Shown here: positions 29,868-42,382 of the stretch, piece by piece
How the letters are laid out: the number at the start of each line of letters is the position of its first letter
How positions within the stretch are numbered: the first letter of the stretch is position 1
Source of the DNA: Gammaproteobacteria bacterium
Lineage (GTDB): Bacteria > Pseudomonadota > Gammaproteobacteria > Steroidobacterales > XN24
Length of the DNA: 64,000 bases
Direction: 5' to 3'
Assembly: GCA_024640085.1 (NCBI GenBank)
Contig: JAHEFR010000007.1
Location: 57,245-121,244 of the forward strand
The notes under the pieces: model-generated
Database searches by the model: none
What the model was told of the DNA's origin: nothing
The model's input: the letters and a program-made list of their open reading frames with translations, nothing else
Position numbers and translations under genes: made by a program

Positions 29868-32047
29868 GCGGCCGGCCTCCGCCATCCCTGTCGGCCAATG
29901 TCGGTCGCCTGCAGGGCCGGGGCCCGGCGGACGACGGGGTCGCAACCGTAGAGAGCCGCGAGATCGGTGCCGATGGCGGTGGCCAACGGGTAGCCCTGCC
30001 CCGCCCCGACGGCATAGGCATTGTCGGGATCCGGCCGTCCGGCGACCGCTTCGATCTCGGACCGGACCTGACCGACGTCGTCAAACGCCATACCCCCGAC
30101 ATCCAGCAGCGTGCCGAGCACCCGCAGGATCTTCCACGCCGGCCGCGCCTCGCCCACAGGTTGCGCCACGCCGCCGAAGCTCTGCCACCGGCCTTCGGCG
30201 TTGACGAAGGTACCTGCGGTCTCCGCGTAGGTGCCCGCTGGCAGCAGTACGTTGGCGTACGCCCGCATGGTTTCGGTCACATAGGGCGTCAGCATGACCA
30301 CCCGACCCGCCCCTTCCAGGGTGGCCACGGCCTGGTCGCCGGCGGCCGTATCCCATTCGGGTTCGAATCCATTGATCAGGTAGGCGGCCAGGGGCCTGGT
30401 CAGCATTGCGGCCGCATGGAGTCCTGGCTTCTCCACCGGGACGCCGCCGGCCGCGCGATGGGGCAAGGCGCCGGCGATGGCCGCGCCTGCCGAATTGGGT
30501 CCTGGTGTCAGATAACCCAGGGTAGCCCCGGTGGCGTCGGTCAGGACGGCGGCCAGGGCGCGGATGGTTCCGAACGCCGGGTGCGCCTGGGCCTCGAGAC
30601 CGAGGACCAAATGGGCAGCTTCCCCGTCGCGGAGTGCTGCCGCCAGCACTCGATGCTCCGGACGGACTTCCACACCGTCCATCGCGGGCCGCAGGGATTC
30701 CGGGAGAGCGATGTCCATGTCGAGAGCGGACAGCACAGCAGCCAGGCCATGGACAAGATCACCGTCGGGATGGACCGCCTGGGCCGCCACCGGGAACAGC
30801 AGTGGATAGGCCAGCCCGGCCAGCGTACCGATCCGTCCGCCCGCCAGGGCCGCCAGCCGGATTCGGTGGGCCAGGATCGGCGCCTCGTTACGGACATCGC
30901 ATCCTGCAAGCATGACCGCATCGGCGCCCCCAAGGGCCTCCAGACTGACGCCCAGTGAGGGGAAGACCGGGTCCCTCTCCTGGTCGGAGAAATCCCTGCG
31001 CATCAGGCGGTGGTCGATGTTCTGCGTCCCGAGACCCCGGGCGATGCCGGCGGCGAGGTAGTGCTCTTCCAGTGTCGACCACGGGCTCGTCAATACCCCG
31101 AGTTTCGTCGGTCCGGCCTCGGCCAGGACAGACCGGATACCATCAGCGGCCGTCTTCAGGGCGCTGGCCCAGTCTGTCTCTCGCCACGCGTCTCCCTCCC
31201 TGATCATGGGTCGCAGCAGTCTGTCGGGGGCGTACACCCCCTCGTAGCTGAACCGGTCCCGGTCGGAGATCCACGTCTCGTTGATCGCGTCGTTGTCCTT
31301 CGGGACGATCCTCATCAGCCGGCCCCGACGGACATGAGCGTAAAGGTTGGAGCCAACGCAATCGTGCGCTGCGACCGTTTCGAGCTGGGTCATCTCCCAT
31401 GACCGGGCCCTGTACCTGAACGGCTTGCTATTGAGCGCACCCACCGGGCACAGGTCGATGATGTTGCCCGACAGTTCGTGGCGTACGCTTTGTTCCACAT
31501 AGGTGCCGATCTCGGTACGCTCGCCGCGACCGATGGTGCCGAGTTCCTGGACGCCCGCGATCTCCTGCCCGAACCGGACGCACCGGGTGCAGTGGATACA
31601 CCGCGTCATGTCCGTGGACACCAGCGGGCCGAGATCCTTGTCGCGGACGACGCGCTTGCCCTCGTTGTACCGGGATACGTCAGCGCCATAACCCATGGCC
31701 AGATCCTGCAGTTCGCATTCGCCGCCCTGGTCACAGATGGGACAGTCCAGCGGGTGATTGATCAGCAGGAATTCCATGGTCGCCTTCTGGGCGGCGATGG
31801 CTAGCGGGGACCGCGTCCACACCTTCATGCCCTCGTTGACGGGCGTGGCGCATGCGGGCAAGGGCTTGGGGACGTTCTCCACTTCGACGAGGCACATGCG
31901 GCAATTGGCTGCCACACTGAGCTTGCGGTGATAGCAGAACCGCGGGACGTAAGCGTCCTGCGCATCCGTGGCCTCTATGATCATCTGACCCTTACGCGCC
32001 GTGCAGGAGACCCCGTCGATCTCGATGTTGACCGTATCAGTTGTCAT
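29864..32047 (-). CDS. nuoG: NADH-quinone oxidoreductase subunit G
   Basis: Large iron-sulfur subunit of the electron-input arm. 727 aa. The N-terminal ferredoxin domain carries cluster N1b ([16 protein letters not shown], then PLPAC, about 35-70). [14 protein letters not shown] supplies N5 (about 97-110), and [10 protein letters not shown] with a later DLCPVGAL supplies N4 (about 144-200). The rest is an inactive molybdopterin-oxidoreductase-like domain. The extra N7 cluster of E. coli is apparently absent: the region after residue 220 has a single Cys (AHDCVGSN) instead of CxxCxxxC. The ATG at 32047 ([12 protein letters not shown]) is used; it lies 19 bases after nuoF. Confidence 0.95.
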   Translation of the reverse strand: MTTDTVNIEIDGVSCTARKGQMIIEATDAQDAYVPRFCYHRKLSVAANCRMCLVEVENVPKPLPACATPVNEGMKVWTRSPLAIAAQKATMEFLLINHPLDCPICDQGGECELQDLAMGYGADVSRYNEGKRVVRDKDLGPLVSTDMTRCIHCTRCVRFGQEIAGVQELGTIGRGERTEIGTYVEQSVRHELSGNIIDLCPVGALNSKPFRYRARSWEMTQLETVAAHDCVGSNLYAHVRRGRLMRIVPKDNDAINETWISDRDRFSYEGVYAPDRLLRPMIREGDAWRETDWASALKTAADGIRSVLAEAGPTKLGVLTSPWSTLEEHYLAAGIARGLGTQNIDHRLMRRDFSDQERDPVFPSLGVSLEALGGADAVMLAGCDVRNEAPILAHRIRLAALAGGRIGTLAGLAYPLLFPVAAQAVHPDGDLVHGLAAVLSALDMDIALPESLRPAMDGVEVRPEHRVLAAALRDGEAAHLVLGLEAQAHPAFGTIRALAAVLTDATGATLGYLTPGPNSAGAAIAGALPHRAAGGVPVEKPGLHAAAMLTRPLAAYLINGFEPEWDTAAGDQAVATLEGAGRVVMLTPYVTETMRAYANVLLPAGTYAETAGTFVNAEGRWQSFGGVAQPVGEARPAWKILRVLGTLLDVGGMAFDDVGQVRSEIEAVAGRPDPDNAYAVGAGQGYPLATAIGTDLAALYGCDPVVRRAPALQATDIGRQGWRRPAA

Positions 32048-32066
32048 AGATCGTCCACGGCTGCGT

Positions 32067-33365
32067 TCATGCGGCCCGCTCACCGGCGCCCTGCACCAGG
32101 CTCCGCCCCGGATGTTCGATCATGTACTGGAACTCGTCCCGGAAGTGGTGAATGAAGCTCTGCACGGGCCAGGCTGCCGCGTCGCCGAACGCGCAGATGG
32201 TGTGCCCCTCGATCTTGCGCGACACGTCGTCGAGCATGGCCAGGTCTTCCGCGCGGCCCCTGCCCTCCAGAATTCGCAATACGACCCGATTCATCCAGCC
32301 GGTGCCTTCCCGGCAGGGCGTACACTGACCGCAGGACTCGGCGAAATAGAAGCGCGTGATCCGCTCCAGCACCTTGACCATGCAGGTAGTCTCGTCCATC
32401 ACCATGACTGCGCCGGAGCCGAGCATGGATCCGGCCGCCCTGAGCGACTCGAAATCCATGTTGGTCTTCATGATGACCTCCGCAGGCAGCACCCGTGCGG
32501 AGGAGCCACCGGGGATCACCGCCTTCAGTCGACGGCCCTTCCAGATGCCTCCACACAGGTGCAGAAGGTCCGCAAAGGGGATCCCCAGACCCACTTCGTA
32601 GTTGCCCGGCTTCTCGACGTGTCCCGACACCGAGAAGATGGCCGTGCCGCCGGAGCCCTCGACGCCCAGTTCGGCGAACCAGGCCGGGCCATTTCGCATG
32701 ATGGCGGGTACGCAGGCGAAGGTCTGGGTGTTGTTGATGGTGGTCGGCTTGCCATAGAGGCCGTAGTTGGCCGGAAATGGCGGCTTGAAACGCGGTTTGC
32801 CCTGTTTGCCTTCGAGGGACTCCAGCAACGCCGTCTCCTCGCCGCAAATATAGGCGCCGGCGCCGACGAAGGTATGCAGGTCAAAATCCACACCGGAGCC
32901 CAGGATGTCCCTGCCCAAAAGTCCTGCTTCGTAAGCCTCTCGCACCGCGGCCTCGAACCTGGGTACCGGCTCATCCGCGAACTCCCCGCGGATGTAGTTG
33001 TAGCCGACGGTGGCGCCCATGGCGTAGCCGCCGATGGCCATCCCTTCGATGACGGCATGAGGATTGAAGCGCAGGATGTCCCTGTCGTGACAGGTCCCGG
33101 GCTCACTCTCATCAGAGTTGCATACGACGTACTTCTGCACGGGCGCGGTGCGCGGCATGAAACTCCACTTGACGCCTGTGGGGAAGCCTGCGCCGCCGCG
33201 GCCCCGGAGTCCGGAAGCCTTTACCTGCTCCACGACGGTCTCCGGCGGCGTGCGTTCCCCCAGGATCTCGCGCCATGCCTTGTACCCCCCCCGGCTCATA
33301 TAGCTCTCCAGCGTCCACGGGGTATCGAGGTCGAGAGTCGAATAGCAGATGGGGCCCGCCTTCAT
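32067..33365 (-). CDS. nuoF: NADH-quinone oxidoreductase subunit F
   Basis: NADH-oxidising subunit with FMN and cluster N3. 432 aa. The Gly-rich NADH site [16 protein letters not shown] is near 54-69, the FMN region [16 protein letters not shown] near 88-103, and [19 protein letters not shown] near 166-184. N3 ligands lie in [12 protein letters not shown] (about 343-354) with a later Cys in [13 protein letters not shown]. The ATG at 33365 has GGAG seven bases upstream, just after the nuoE stop; an upstream start at 33383 would overlap nuoE. Confidence 0.96.
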   Translation of the reverse strand: MKAGPICYSTLDLDTPWTLESYMSRGGYKAWREILGERTPPETVVEQVKASGLRGRGGAGFPTGVKWSFMPRTAPVQKYVVCNSDESEPGTCHDRDILRFNPHAVIEGMAIGGYAMGATVGYNYIRGEFADEPVPRFEAAVREAYEAGLLGRDILGSGVDFDLHTFVGAGAYICGEETALLESLEGKQGKPRFKPPFPANYGLYGKPTTINNTQTFACVPAIMRNGPAWFAELGVEGSGGTAIFSVSGHVEKPGNYEVGLGIPFADLLHLCGGIWKGRRLKAVIPGGSSARVLPAEVIMKTNMDFESLRAAGSMLGSGAVMVMDETTCMVKVLERITRFYFAESCGQCTPCREGTGWMNRVVLRILEGRGRAEDLAMLDDVSRKIEGHTICAFGDAAAWPVQSFIHHFRDEFQYMIEHPGRSLVQGAGERAA

Positions 33366-33369
33366 GTCC

Positions 33370-33876
33370 CTACTCCAACCCATCCAGAATCTCGTCCACC
33401 CGCTCGGGCGTGAGATCCTCGAAATACTCGTGGTCTACCATCATCATCGGCGCGCCACAGCAAGCGGCCAGGCATTCCTCCTCGCGCTTCAGATAAATCC
33501 GGCCGTCAGGGGTGCTCTCGCCGACCTGGATCCCCAGCTTGTTCTCGACATGTGCGACCAGTTCCTCGGCGCCCCGGAGCATGCAAGAGACGTTGGTGCA
33601 AACTGACACGCAGTGCCTGCCGACTTCCTTCGTCTCAAACATGGAATAGAACGTTGCGACCTCGTACACCTGGACCGGCGGCACGGTGAGGTAACAAGCC
33701 ACCGCGTCCATGAGTTCCCGGGTCAGGTACCCGCTGTTCTCGTGCTGGGCGGCCCACAGACCGGCGATGATGGCCGATCGCTGGCGCCCCTCCGGGAATT
33801 TCGCGACCCAGTGGTCGAGTTCGTCCCTTACGTGATCCGGCAGCCCGCCGGACGCCCCGCCCCGGGAATGGCTCAT
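33370..33876 (-). CDS. nuoE: NADH-quinone oxidoreductase subunit E
   Basis: Thioredoxin-like subunit carrying the [2Fe-2S] cluster N1a beside the flavin. 168 aa. The four ligands are visible in [10 protein letters not shown] (about 91-100) and [16 protein letters not shown] (about 132-147). The N-terminal helical part contains the usual [11 protein letters not shown]. The ATG at 33876 overlaps the nuoD stop (ATGA). Confidence 0.96.
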   Translation of the reverse strand: MSHSRGGASGGLPDHVRDELDHWVAKFPEGRQRSAIIAGLWAAQHENSGYLTRELMDAVACYLTVPPVQVYEVATFYSMFETKEVGRHCVSVCTNVSCMLRGAEELVAHVENKLGIQVGESTPDGRIYLKREEECLAACCGAPMMMVDHEYFEDLTPERVDEILDGLE

Positions 33877-35126
33877 CGGTCGATCTCCCCGAAGACCACA
33901 TCCATGGTCCCGATCACCGCCACGACGTCGGCCAGCATGTGGCCGCTGACCATCTCGTCCATGGCGGCCAGGTGAGCGAAGCCGGGGGCGCGGATCTTGA
34001 CTCGGAAAGGCTTGTTGGCGCCGTCGGACAGGAGATAAACGCCGAATTCTCCCTTCGGGTGCTCAACCGCCGCATAAGCTTCCCCCTCAGGCACGCAATA
34101 GCCTTCTGTGAACAGCTTGAAGTGGTGGATCAGGGACTCCATGTCATCTTTCATATCGGCCCGGCGTGGCGGCACGACCTTGTAATCATCGATCATGACC
34201 GGCCCGGGGTTCTCCCTGAGCCACCGGATGCACTGGCGGACGATGCGATTCGACTGGCGCAACTCCTCCACCCGTACCAGGTAGCGGTCGTAACAGTCGC
34301 CGTTGACGCCGACCGGGATATCGAATTCCATCTGATCGTAGACTTCGTAGGGTTGCTTGCGGCGCAGATCCCACTCCACGCCTGAACCCCTCAACATCGG
34401 TCCGGTGAATCCCAGCGCCAGGGCCCGCTCGGGAGACACGACCCCGATATTGACCGTACGCTGCTTCCAGATGCGATTGTCGGTCAGCAGAGTCTCATAC
34501 TCGTCCACGCACTTGGGGAAGCGATCGGTAAAATCTTCCAGGAAATCCAGCAGCGATCCCTGCCGCGTCCGATTCAAACGCGCCATCTCCTGCCTGGAGC
34601 GGAACCTGGATTCCTGGTACTGAGGCATCTCATCAGGCAGATCCCGGTAGACGCCGCCGGGCCGGTAATAGGTCGCGTGCATCCGGGTGCCAGAGACCGC
34701 CTCGTAGCAGTCCATCAGGTCCTCGCGCTCCCGGAAGCAATACAGGAACATGGTCATGGCGCCGATATCCAGACCGTGAGCGCCCAACCACATGAGGTGA
34801 TTCAGTATCCGGGTGATCTCATCGAACATGACCCTGATGTAACGAGCCCTTGGCGGTGGCTCGATGCCCAGCAACTTCTCGATCGCAAGTACGTAACTGT
34901 GCTCGTTACACATCATGGAGACATAGTCGAGGCGATCCATGTAGCCGATGGACTGGCTGTATGGCTTGCTCTCCGCCAGCTTTTCGGTGGCCCGGTGCAG
35001 GAGGCCGATGTGGGGATCCGCCTTGGTGATCACCTCCCCGTCCATTTCCAGCACCAGCCGCAGCACGCCGTGCGCCGCCGGATGCTGGGGACCGAAATTC
35101 ATGGTGAAACTCTGGATCTCAGCCAT
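33873..35126 (-). CDS. nuoD: NADH-quinone oxidoreductase subunit D
   Basis: 49-kDa-type subunit lining the quinone pocket, evolved from the NiFe hydrogenase large subunit. 417 aa. It keeps [21 protein letters not shown] (about 12-32) with the quinone-site His, [26 protein letters not shown] and, at the C-terminus, [22 protein letters not shown]. It is separate from nuoC, unlike the nuoCD fusion of E. coli. The ATG at 35126 overlaps the nuoC end by 8 bases. Confidence 0.97.
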   Translation of the reverse strand: MAEIQSFTMNFGPQHPAAHGVLRLVLEMDGEVITKADPHIGLLHRATEKLAESKPYSQSIGYMDRLDYVSMMCNEHSYVLAIEKLLGIEPPPRARYIRVMFDEITRILNHLMWLGAHGLDIGAMTMFLYCFREREDLMDCYEAVSGTRMHATYYRPGGVYRDLPDEMPQYQESRFRSRQEMARLNRTRQGSLLDFLEDFTDRFPKCVDEYETLLTDNRIWKQRTVNIGVVSPERALALGFTGPMLRGSGVEWDLRRKQPYEVYDQMEFDIPVGVNGDCYDRYLVRVEELRQSNRIVRQCIRWLRENPGPVMIDDYKVVPPRRADMKDDMESLIHHFKLFTEGYCVPEGEAYAAVEHPKGEFGVYLLSDGANKPFRVKIRAPGFAHLAAMDEMVSGHMLADVVAVIGTMDVVFGEIDR

Positions 35127-35820
35127 CGCGCGGCTCTCCCGATGGCCGGTCCCGCAGGGCCTCCCGGTAGCGGTTGTCCGTTCGGATCACCCGGGGCACC
35201 AGTGTCCGTGGCTGGATGGAAACGGGCTCATAGACCACCCGCCCCTTGTCAGGGTCGTACCTGACTTCCACGTTGCCGGATAGCGGAAAGTCCTTGCGAA
35301 ACGGATGGCCGATGAAGCCGTAATCCGTCAGGATGCGGCGGAGATCCGGATGTCCGTCGAACAGGATCCCGAACAAATCAAAAGCTTCGCGCTCGTACCA
35401 GTTCGCGCTGGGCCAAACGTCGATCACCGAGGCAATCACCGGAGGTTCGCCGGCATCGACGAAGACCCTGAGGCGGAGACGGTGATTCAGGCTCACCGAC
35501 AGCAGGTGATAGACCACCGCGAATCGGCGTCCGGAGCTTTCGGTGTCGTCGGACCGACTCACGCCCCGGCTGAAACCGGAAGACGTCGCCTCGGCGGTCT
35601 TCCACTCCCCGTGCCCGTAATTCAGATAATCGAGCCCGCAGAGATCGACCATGGACTCGAATTGCAGTCCCGACGTACCCCGCAGCAACAGACAGCATTC
35701 GACCAGGCTGTCCGAGGAGACTTCCAGGGTAAGCTCGCCCTCGGCTCGGGAAAGGCGCTGGATGTTCTCGCCGATGCATTCCCTGACGCGTGCTTCGAGT
35801 TGGTCGAGTCTGCTGGTCAT
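35119..35820 (-). CDS. nuoC: NADH-quinone oxidoreductase subunit C
   Basis: 30-kDa-type subunit of the hydrophilic arm that docks NuoD. 233 aa. Signatures: [13 protein letters not shown] (about 54-66), [22 protein letters not shown], and the family motif [29 protein letters not shown] followed by [10 protein letters not shown] (about 147-190). It is about 30 residues longer than many homologues because of a charged insert (about 72-95). The ATG at 35820 lies 11 bases after nuoB. The frame stays open upstream to 36480, across nuoB, as shadow. Confidence 0.95.
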   Translation of the reverse strand: MTSRLDQLEARVRECIGENIQRLSRAEGELTLEVSSDSLVECCLLLRGTSGLQFESMVDLCGLDYLNYGHGEWKTAEATSSGFSRGVSRSDDTESSGRRFAVVYHLLSVSLNHRLRLRVFVDAGEPPVIASVIDVWPSANWYEREAFDLFGILFDGHPDLRRILTDYGFIGHPFRKDFPLSGNVEVRYDPDKGRVVYEPVSIQPRTLVPRVIRTDNRYREALRDRPSGEPRDG

Positions 35821-35831
35821 GGTCCCCCGGA

Positions 35832-36341
35832 TCAGCGCGCGATGGTGTGGGTCCTGCGGATCTTGTTCTGCAACTGGATGATGCCGTACAGGAGCGCCTC
35901 GGCCGTGGGTGGGCAGCCGGGGACATAGACGTCGACCGGCACGATGCGATCGCAGCCGCGGACGACTGCGTAGCTGTAGTGGTAGTACCCGCCGCCGTTG
36001 GCACAGGAACCCATTGAAATGACCCAGCGTGGCTCCGCCATCTGGTCGTATACCTTGCGCAGCGCCGGAGCCATCTTGTTCACCAAGGTACCGGCCACGA
36101 TCATGACGTCGGATTGCCTGGGGCTGGGCCGGAAGATGACGCCAAACCGGTCCAGATCGTATCTCGCCGCCCCGGCGTGCATCATCTCGACGGCGCAACA
36201 GGCCAGACCGAAGGTCATCGGCCACATGGAACCTGTCCGTGCCCAGTTCACCAAGGTATCCACAGAGGTCGTGAGGATCCCGGGGCGCGAAGACTTCTCT
36301 GGGGAAGACGGATGGCCGGTCTTGTCGGCGGCTAATCCCAC
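35832..36341 (-). CDS. nuoB: NADH-quinone oxidoreductase subunit B
   Basis: Carries the terminal [4Fe-4S] cluster N2 that reduces quinone. 169 aa. Ligands: the adjacent Cys pair in [10 protein letters not shown] (about 46-55), Cys in [19 protein letters not shown] (about 110-128) and Cys in [17 protein letters not shown] (about 138-154). I choose the GTG at 36341 with GGGAG seven bases upstream, overlapping the nuoA stop by 10 bases. A GTG at 36362 would add seven residues. Confidence 0.95.
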   Translation of the reverse strand: MGLAADKTGHPSSPEKSSRPGILTTSVDTLVNWARTGSMWPMTFGLACCAVEMMHAGAARYDLDRFGVIFRPSPRQSDVMIVAGTLVNKMAPALRKVYDQMAEPRWVISMGSCANGGGYYHYSYAVVRGCDRIVPVDVYVPGCPPTAEALLYGIIQLQNKIRRTHTIAR

Positions 36342-36688
36342 TCCAGCGCTCCCTTCTTCCACTCGTAGATGAAGCCGACCACCAGGATGCCGAGGAACAC
36401 GCCCATCGACGCAAGGCCGAAGACGCCGATCTCGTCCAGGACCACTGCCCAGGGGAAGAGGAAAGCGATCTCCAGGTCAAAGATGATAAACAGGATCGCC
36501 ACCAGGTAATACCTGACGTCGAACTTCATTCGAGAGTCTTCGAAGGCCTCGAATCCGCACTCGTATGGCGACAGTTTTTCGGAATCAGGGCGGCGTGGCG
36601 CGAAGATGAAGCCCAGGCTCACCAGGGCAAGGCCGATCACCGTGGCGATGGCGAGGAATATCAGGACCGGCAGGTAGTTCTCCAGCAT
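36332..36688 (-). CDS. nuoA: NADH-quinone oxidoreductase subunit A
   Basis: ND3 homologue near the quinone site; first gene of the 14-gene operon. 118 aa with three helices (about 8-28, 62-82, 88-110). The loop motif [26 protein letters not shown] (about 40-65) includes the redox-sensitive Cys that is conserved across ND3/NuoA. ATG at 36688. tRNA-Leu ends 107 bases upstream, so the operon may be read from the tpiA-secG-tRNA transcript, from its own promoter, or from both. Confidence 0.96.
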   Translation of the reverse strand: MLENYLPVLIFLAIATVIGLALVSLGFIFAPRRPDSEKLSPYECGFEAFEDSRMKFDVRYYLVAILFIIFDLEIAFLFPWAVVLDEIGVFGLASMGVFLGILVVGFIYEWKKGALEWD

Positions 36689-36794
36689 CTATCAATGTTC
36701 CCGTTTCACGAACGTTACCGGGACGTCCCTTTCCAGACCTGGCCGCCCAAGCCCCCCTGCCGCCGGACTTCCGTGATCCGAGCTCAGGGATTAA

Positions 36795-36879
36795 TGGTGC
36801 CGATGGCCGGACTCGAACCGGCACGGCTTTCGCCACTGCCCCCTCAAGACAGCGTGTCTACCAATTCCACCACATCGGC
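36795..36879 (-). tRNA. tRNA-Leu (GAG)
   Basis: 85 nt, class II with a long variable arm (TGGCGAAAGCCG), CCA encoded. Acceptor GCCGATG / CATCGGC; anticodon loop TTGAGGG gives GAG, reading CUC and CUU. It lies between secG and nuoA, as in many gammaproteobacteria. Confidence 0.95.
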
Positions 36880-36910
36880 TAATCAAGCGCGCCCTGTCCG
36901 GACCAGCGCC

Positions 36911-37306
36911 TCAGGGCTTTTGCTCATCATCGCCGGATGGCTGCTCGGACGGCTGGTCGCCGGGCAGCGCCGGCAGTTCCTCGTCCTCGTCCGGAAGGAG
37001 CAATCCCGGCGCACCCTCAGCGCCCTGCTCGACCACCGGGACCTCCTCCAGCACGCTGACCGGCCCTTCCCGCTGACCGGCGAGGAAGGCCAGCGCAAGG
37101 CTGGTCACGAAGAACAGCGTAGCAAGTACGGCGGTCGTCCTGCTGAGGAACGAGGCAGACCCCTGGGCACCGAATACGGTGCCTGAAGCACCGGCACCGA
37201 AGCCCGCGCCGGCATCCGCCCCCTTGCCTCTCTGCAGCAGTACGATGCCGATCAATCCCGCCGCCAGCAGGACATGAAAAATCGTCAACACAGTCGTCAA
37301 ATTCAT
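36911..37306 (-). CDS. secG: preprotein translocase subunit SecG
   Basis: Small inner-membrane partner of SecY/SecE that helps SecA-driven export. 131 aa with two helices (about 3-22 and 55-77). The signature LIGIVLLQRGKGADAGAGFGAGASGTVFGAQGSASFLSR runs between them (about 18-56). The acidic, Pro-rich C-terminal tail of about 50 residues is longer than in E. coli and low in complexity. ATG at 37306, 14 bases after tpiA. Confidence 0.95.
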   Translation of the reverse strand: MNLTTVLTIFHVLLAAGLIGIVLLQRGKGADAGAGFGAGASGTVFGAQGSASFLSRTTAVLATLFFVTSLALAFLAGQREGPVSVLEEVPVVEQGAEGAPGLLLPDEDEELPALPGDQPSEQPSGDDEQKP

Positions 37307-37320
37307 ATGTGTCTTGCCAC

Positions 37321-38073
37321 TCAGCCGCCCGCGCGGCAGATCTCGGCAAAGCCCCCCGCATCCAGCGAAGCGCCGCCGACGAGACCCCCGTCAACGTCCG
37401 GCATAGAGAACAGGTCCCCGGCATTCGACGGCTTTACGCTGCCGCCGTAGAGGATCCTGACTGAATCCGCAATTGTATCATCATCGGCTGCGAGTATCCC
37501 ACGGATAAACCCGTGAACTTCCTGGGCCTGTTCGGGGCTCGCGGTTCGTCCGGTGCCGATCGCCCAGACTGGCTCATAGGCAACTACGGCCCGCTCGAAG
37601 GATGCTATCGCCGCGCTGTCGAGGACGGCCCGGAGCTGCCTCTCGATCACCGCCTCGGTCACCTCCCGCTCACGTTCCTCCAGGGTCTCCCCTACGCACA
37701 GGATCGGCACGAGCCCGTCACGCTGGGCCGCCCGGTATTTGGCCGCCACGACGCCGTCGGTCTCACCGTAGAGACTACGCCTCTCCGAATGGCCGACGAT
37801 GACGAAATGGCAACCCACGTCCCTGAGCATGGTGCCGGCGATCTCCCCGGTGTAGGCGCCGGAGGGTTCCACAGCCAGGTCCTGGGCTCCCAGGCGGATC
37901 TCCGAGCCCTCCAGGGCCGCGGCGGCATCCACCAGATATACGAACGGCGGGCAGACCGCGACCTCGCTCACCGGAGCGTCTCCCAGTGCGGCGGTCAGCC
38001 CTTCGACCAGGGAGGCCGTCTCCGCACGTGACCCATGCATCTTCCAGTTGCCGGCAACCAGTATCTTTCTCAT
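37321..38073 (-). CDS. tpiA: triosephosphate isomerase
   Basis: Interconverts dihydroxyacetone phosphate and glyceraldehyde 3-phosphate in glycolysis and gluconeogenesis. 250 aa, a complete TIM barrel. Catalytic residues: Lys in AGNWKMHGS (about 11), His in FVIVGHSERRSLYGET (about 95) and Glu in VVAYEPVWAIGTG (about 167). Phosphate-binding ILYGGSVKPSNAGDLF and DGGLVGGASL are near the C-terminus. The ATG at 38073 (MRKILVAGNWK) has GGAGGA upstream; the frame opens 24 bases earlier without a better start. Confidence 0.97.
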   Translation of the reverse strand: MRKILVAGNWKMHGSRAETASLVEGLTAALGDAPVSEVAVCPPFVYLVDAAAALEGSEIRLGAQDLAVEPSGAYTGEIAGTMLRDVGCHFVIVGHSERRSLYGETDGVVAAKYRAAQRDGLVPILCVGETLEEREREVTEAVIERQLRAVLDSAAIASFERAVVAYEPVWAIGTGRTASPEQAQEVHGFIRGILAADDDTIADSVRILYGGSVKPSNAGDLFSMPDVDGGLVGGASLDAGGFAEICRAGG

Positions 38074-38121
38074 TTTCGTCCTCCGAGGCGCGCGCAAGAT
38101 AACTGAGGCGCCACCTCCAAA

Positions 38122-39456
38122 TCAATCTCCACCGAATGCACTGCGGACGGCGGCAGCAATCTCGGCGGCGGCGGCGGCGACCTCATCTGCATCCTCTCCT
38201 TCCACCATGACCCGGACCACCGGCTCGGTGCCCGACGGCCGCAGCACTATCCTGCCCCGGTCCAGGAGCCGTTTCTCCACGGCTCTAACCGCGCGACCGA
38301 TGTCGGCGGAGGACTCGTCGAAGACAGTCGCGGTGCGGACATTGATCAGTGTCTGGGGGAAGCGAGGCATGCGCCCGGCCAACTCGGCAAGAGACCGGCC
38401 GGAGGCCTCCATTACGGCGAGAACCTGCAGCGCCACGACCAGACCGTCGCCTGTCGTCGTCCTGGCCAGGTCGATCACGTGCCCGGACGTCTCTCCACCG
38501 ATATGGCCTCCGCACTCCTTGAGCATGGCCAGCACGTTCCTGTCTCCCACGGCCGCGCGGCGAAAATCGATGCCCCTCTCCTTGAGACTGCGCTCCAGGC
38601 CGAGGTTACTCATCACGGTCCCCACGACCGGCCCGCGCAAGGCATCGCTCTCGTGGGCTGCCACCGCGAGGATATGGATCAACTGGTCTCCATCGACGAG
38701 GTCGCCGCCGGCATCCACCATGACCACGCGGTCACCGTCTCCGTCCAGAGCGATCCCGACATCGGCGCCGACGCCCTTGACGGTAGACTGCAGGAGATTG
38801 GGATGAGTGGACCCGCAGTCACGGTTGATATTGCGCCCGTTGGGGGAGCATCCGATGGGGATGACGTCCACGCCCAGTTCGGCCATGACACGGGGAGCGA
38901 CCTTGTAGGCGGCGCCGTGGGAACAGTCCACCACGACCTTGAAACCGGAGAAATCGGCCTCCGGCGGCACCGTGGACACGCAGAAGAACTGATAATCGGT
39001 CCCGGCGTTGTCCAGCCGTCTCGCCAGACCCAGTTCCTCCGACGGGCGAGTGACCGGGGGCTGTTCGAGCAGGGCCTCGATAGCCGCTTCCTCGTCTTCC
39101 GATAGCTTGTCCCCGTGGCGGTCGAAGAATTTGATGCCGTTGTCTTCATAGGGATTATGGGAGGCGCTGATCACGATCCCGAAATCCGCGTTAAGCCGGC
39201 GGCACAGGTAAGCGACGCCCGGCGTCGGCAGCGGACCGGCCAGCAATACGTTCACGCCGGCAGCGGTGAATCCCGCCTCCAGCGCCGACTCGAACATGTA
39301 CCCGGACACGCGGGTGTCCTTGCCGATCAGCACCGTGCCTCCATCGGGGGCCAGCACCCTGGCCGCCGAACTCGCCAGGCGCAAGGTGAAGTTCACCGTC
39401 ATCGGCGGGTCGCCGACCCGCCCACGGACACCGTCAGTCCCGAAATATCTACCCAT
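38122..39456 (-). CDS. glmM: phosphoglucosamine mutase
   Basis: Converts glucosamine-6-phosphate to glucosamine-1-phosphate for UDP-GlcNAc, and so for peptidoglycan and LPS. 444 aa. The phosphoserine loop ISASHNPYEDNGIKFF has the active Ser near 99. The Mg site DGDGDRVVMVD is near 240, the sugar-binding GGETSGHVI near 323, and the C-terminal phosphate-binding RPSGTEPVVRVMVEGED near 405-421. The ATG at 39456 overlaps the folP stop by 8 bases, the folP-glmM order known from E. coli. Confidence 0.97.
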   Translation of the reverse strand: MGRYFGTDGVRGRVGDPPMTVNFTLRLASSAARVLAPDGGTVLIGKDTRVSGYMFESALEAGFTAAGVNVLLAGPLPTPGVAYLCRRLNADFGIVISASHNPYEDNGIKFFDRHGDKLSEDEEAAIEALLEQPPVTRPSEELGLARRLDNAGTDYQFFCVSTVPPEADFSGFKVVVDCSHGAAYKVAPRVMAELGVDVIPIGCSPNGRNINRDCGSTHPNLLQSTVKGVGADVGIALDGDGDRVVMVDAGGDLVDGDQLIHILAVAAHESDALRGPVVGTVMSNLGLERSLKERGIDFRRAAVGDRNVLAMLKECGGHIGGETSGHVIDLARTTTGDGLVVALQVLAVMEASGRSLAELAGRMPRFPQTLINVRTATVFDESSADIGRAVRAVEKRLLDRGRIVLRPSGTEPVVRVMVEGEDADEVAAAAAEIAAAVRSAFGGD

Positions 39457-40309
39457 TTGAACCGTCCTTGTCTGCGTCCTTGTCGAGACCGGCCACGGCT
39501 GCCGCCATCCTGATGACGTCCACCGTCGGGCCGACGTCGTGGACTCTCAGGATGCTCGCGCCCCGCTCCACCGCCATCACGGCCAGGGCGAGGCCGCCCC
39601 ACAACCGTTCGTCCACTGCCCGATCGAGGATCGCGCCGATCATGGACTTGCGGGATACCCCCACGAGCAGCGGTCGACCCAGGTCGAGGAATCGCTCCAG
39701 ATTCCTCGCCAGGATCAGATTATGCGCCAGGGTTTTGCCGAATCCGAACCCGGGATCCACGACGATGCTGAATTCGCTGATGCCGGCGGCGAGAGACCGT
39801 TCGATGCGGTCGGCGAGGAACGCGTATACCTCCTCGACGACGTCGCGGTAACGCGGGGCTTGCTGCATGGTCCCGGGTTCGCCCTGCATATGCATCAGAC
39901 AGACCGCCGCGCCGCATCCCGCCGCTGCCTCGAGGGCGCCCTCCGCCCGCAGGGCGCGCACATCGTTGATGATGACCGCCCCGGCCTCCATCGCGGCCTC
40001 GATGACCTCCGGTTTACTGGTATCCACGGACACCGGCAAGCTGCCGGCCTGGACCAGCCCACGGACCACCGGGACGACCCGACGGATCTCCTCGTCGGCG
40101 CATACCGGCCCGGCTCCCGGGCGGGTGGACTCGCCGCCCACGTCCAGTATTGCCGCGCCTTCCCGGGCCATTTGAAGCCCTTCGGCGACGGCGGCGTCGG
40201 GGTCGGGATAGCGGCCCCCGTCCGAGAAGGAATCCGGGGTGACGTTGACGATGCCCATGGTGACCGGGACGGTCAGATCCAGGGCGCCTCGGAGAAGATC
40301 GAGCCTCAT
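39449..40309 (-). CDS. folP: dihydropteroate synthase
   Basis: Joins p-aminobenzoate to the pterin pyrophosphate in folate synthesis; the target of sulfonamides. 286 aa, a TIM barrel. Signatures: MGIVNVTPDSFSDGG (about 18-32), GAAILDVGGESTRPGA (about 50-65), VSVDTSKPEVIEAA, DPGFGFGKT (about 188-196) and VGVSRKSMIG. ATG at 40309; a TTG three codons upstream is possible. It lies between ftsH and glmM in the same orientation. Confidence 0.96.
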   Translation of the reverse strand: MRLDLLRGALDLTVPVTMGIVNVTPDSFSDGGRYPDPDAAVAEGLQMAREGAAILDVGGESTRPGAGPVCADEEIRRVVPVVRGLVQAGSLPVSVDTSKPEVIEAAMEAGAVIINDVRALRAEGALEAAAGCGAAVCLMHMQGEPGTMQQAPRYRDVVEEVYAFLADRIERSLAAGISEFSIVVDPGFGFGKTLAHNLILARNLERFLDLGRPLLVGVSRKSMIGAILDRAVDERLWGGLALAVMAVERGASILRVHDVGPTVDVIRMAAAVAGLDKDADKDGSNG

Positions 40310-40402
40310 GCCGGACAACCGGTTGACGGAGCGGCGGGATGATACAGTAAAGCCGGGGCGCCCTGAGACGACCCGGCCCGGTAGAAACCTAGCCGCGGGT
40401 GG

Positions 40403-42328
<1,926 letters not shown>

Positions 42329-42382
42329 ACCAGTTCCTCGCTCAGGCCCGGAGTTTCCGGGAGTTCAATGACTTAGACACTA

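Noticed and set aside
28312..30102. Single 596-aa ORF
   Set aside because: Only its last 162 codons are nuoI; the upstream part lies out of frame within nuoH and nuoG.
35119..36480. nuoC extended to 453 aa
   Set aside because: The extra N-terminal part overlaps nuoB and nuoA in another frame and has no family similarity.
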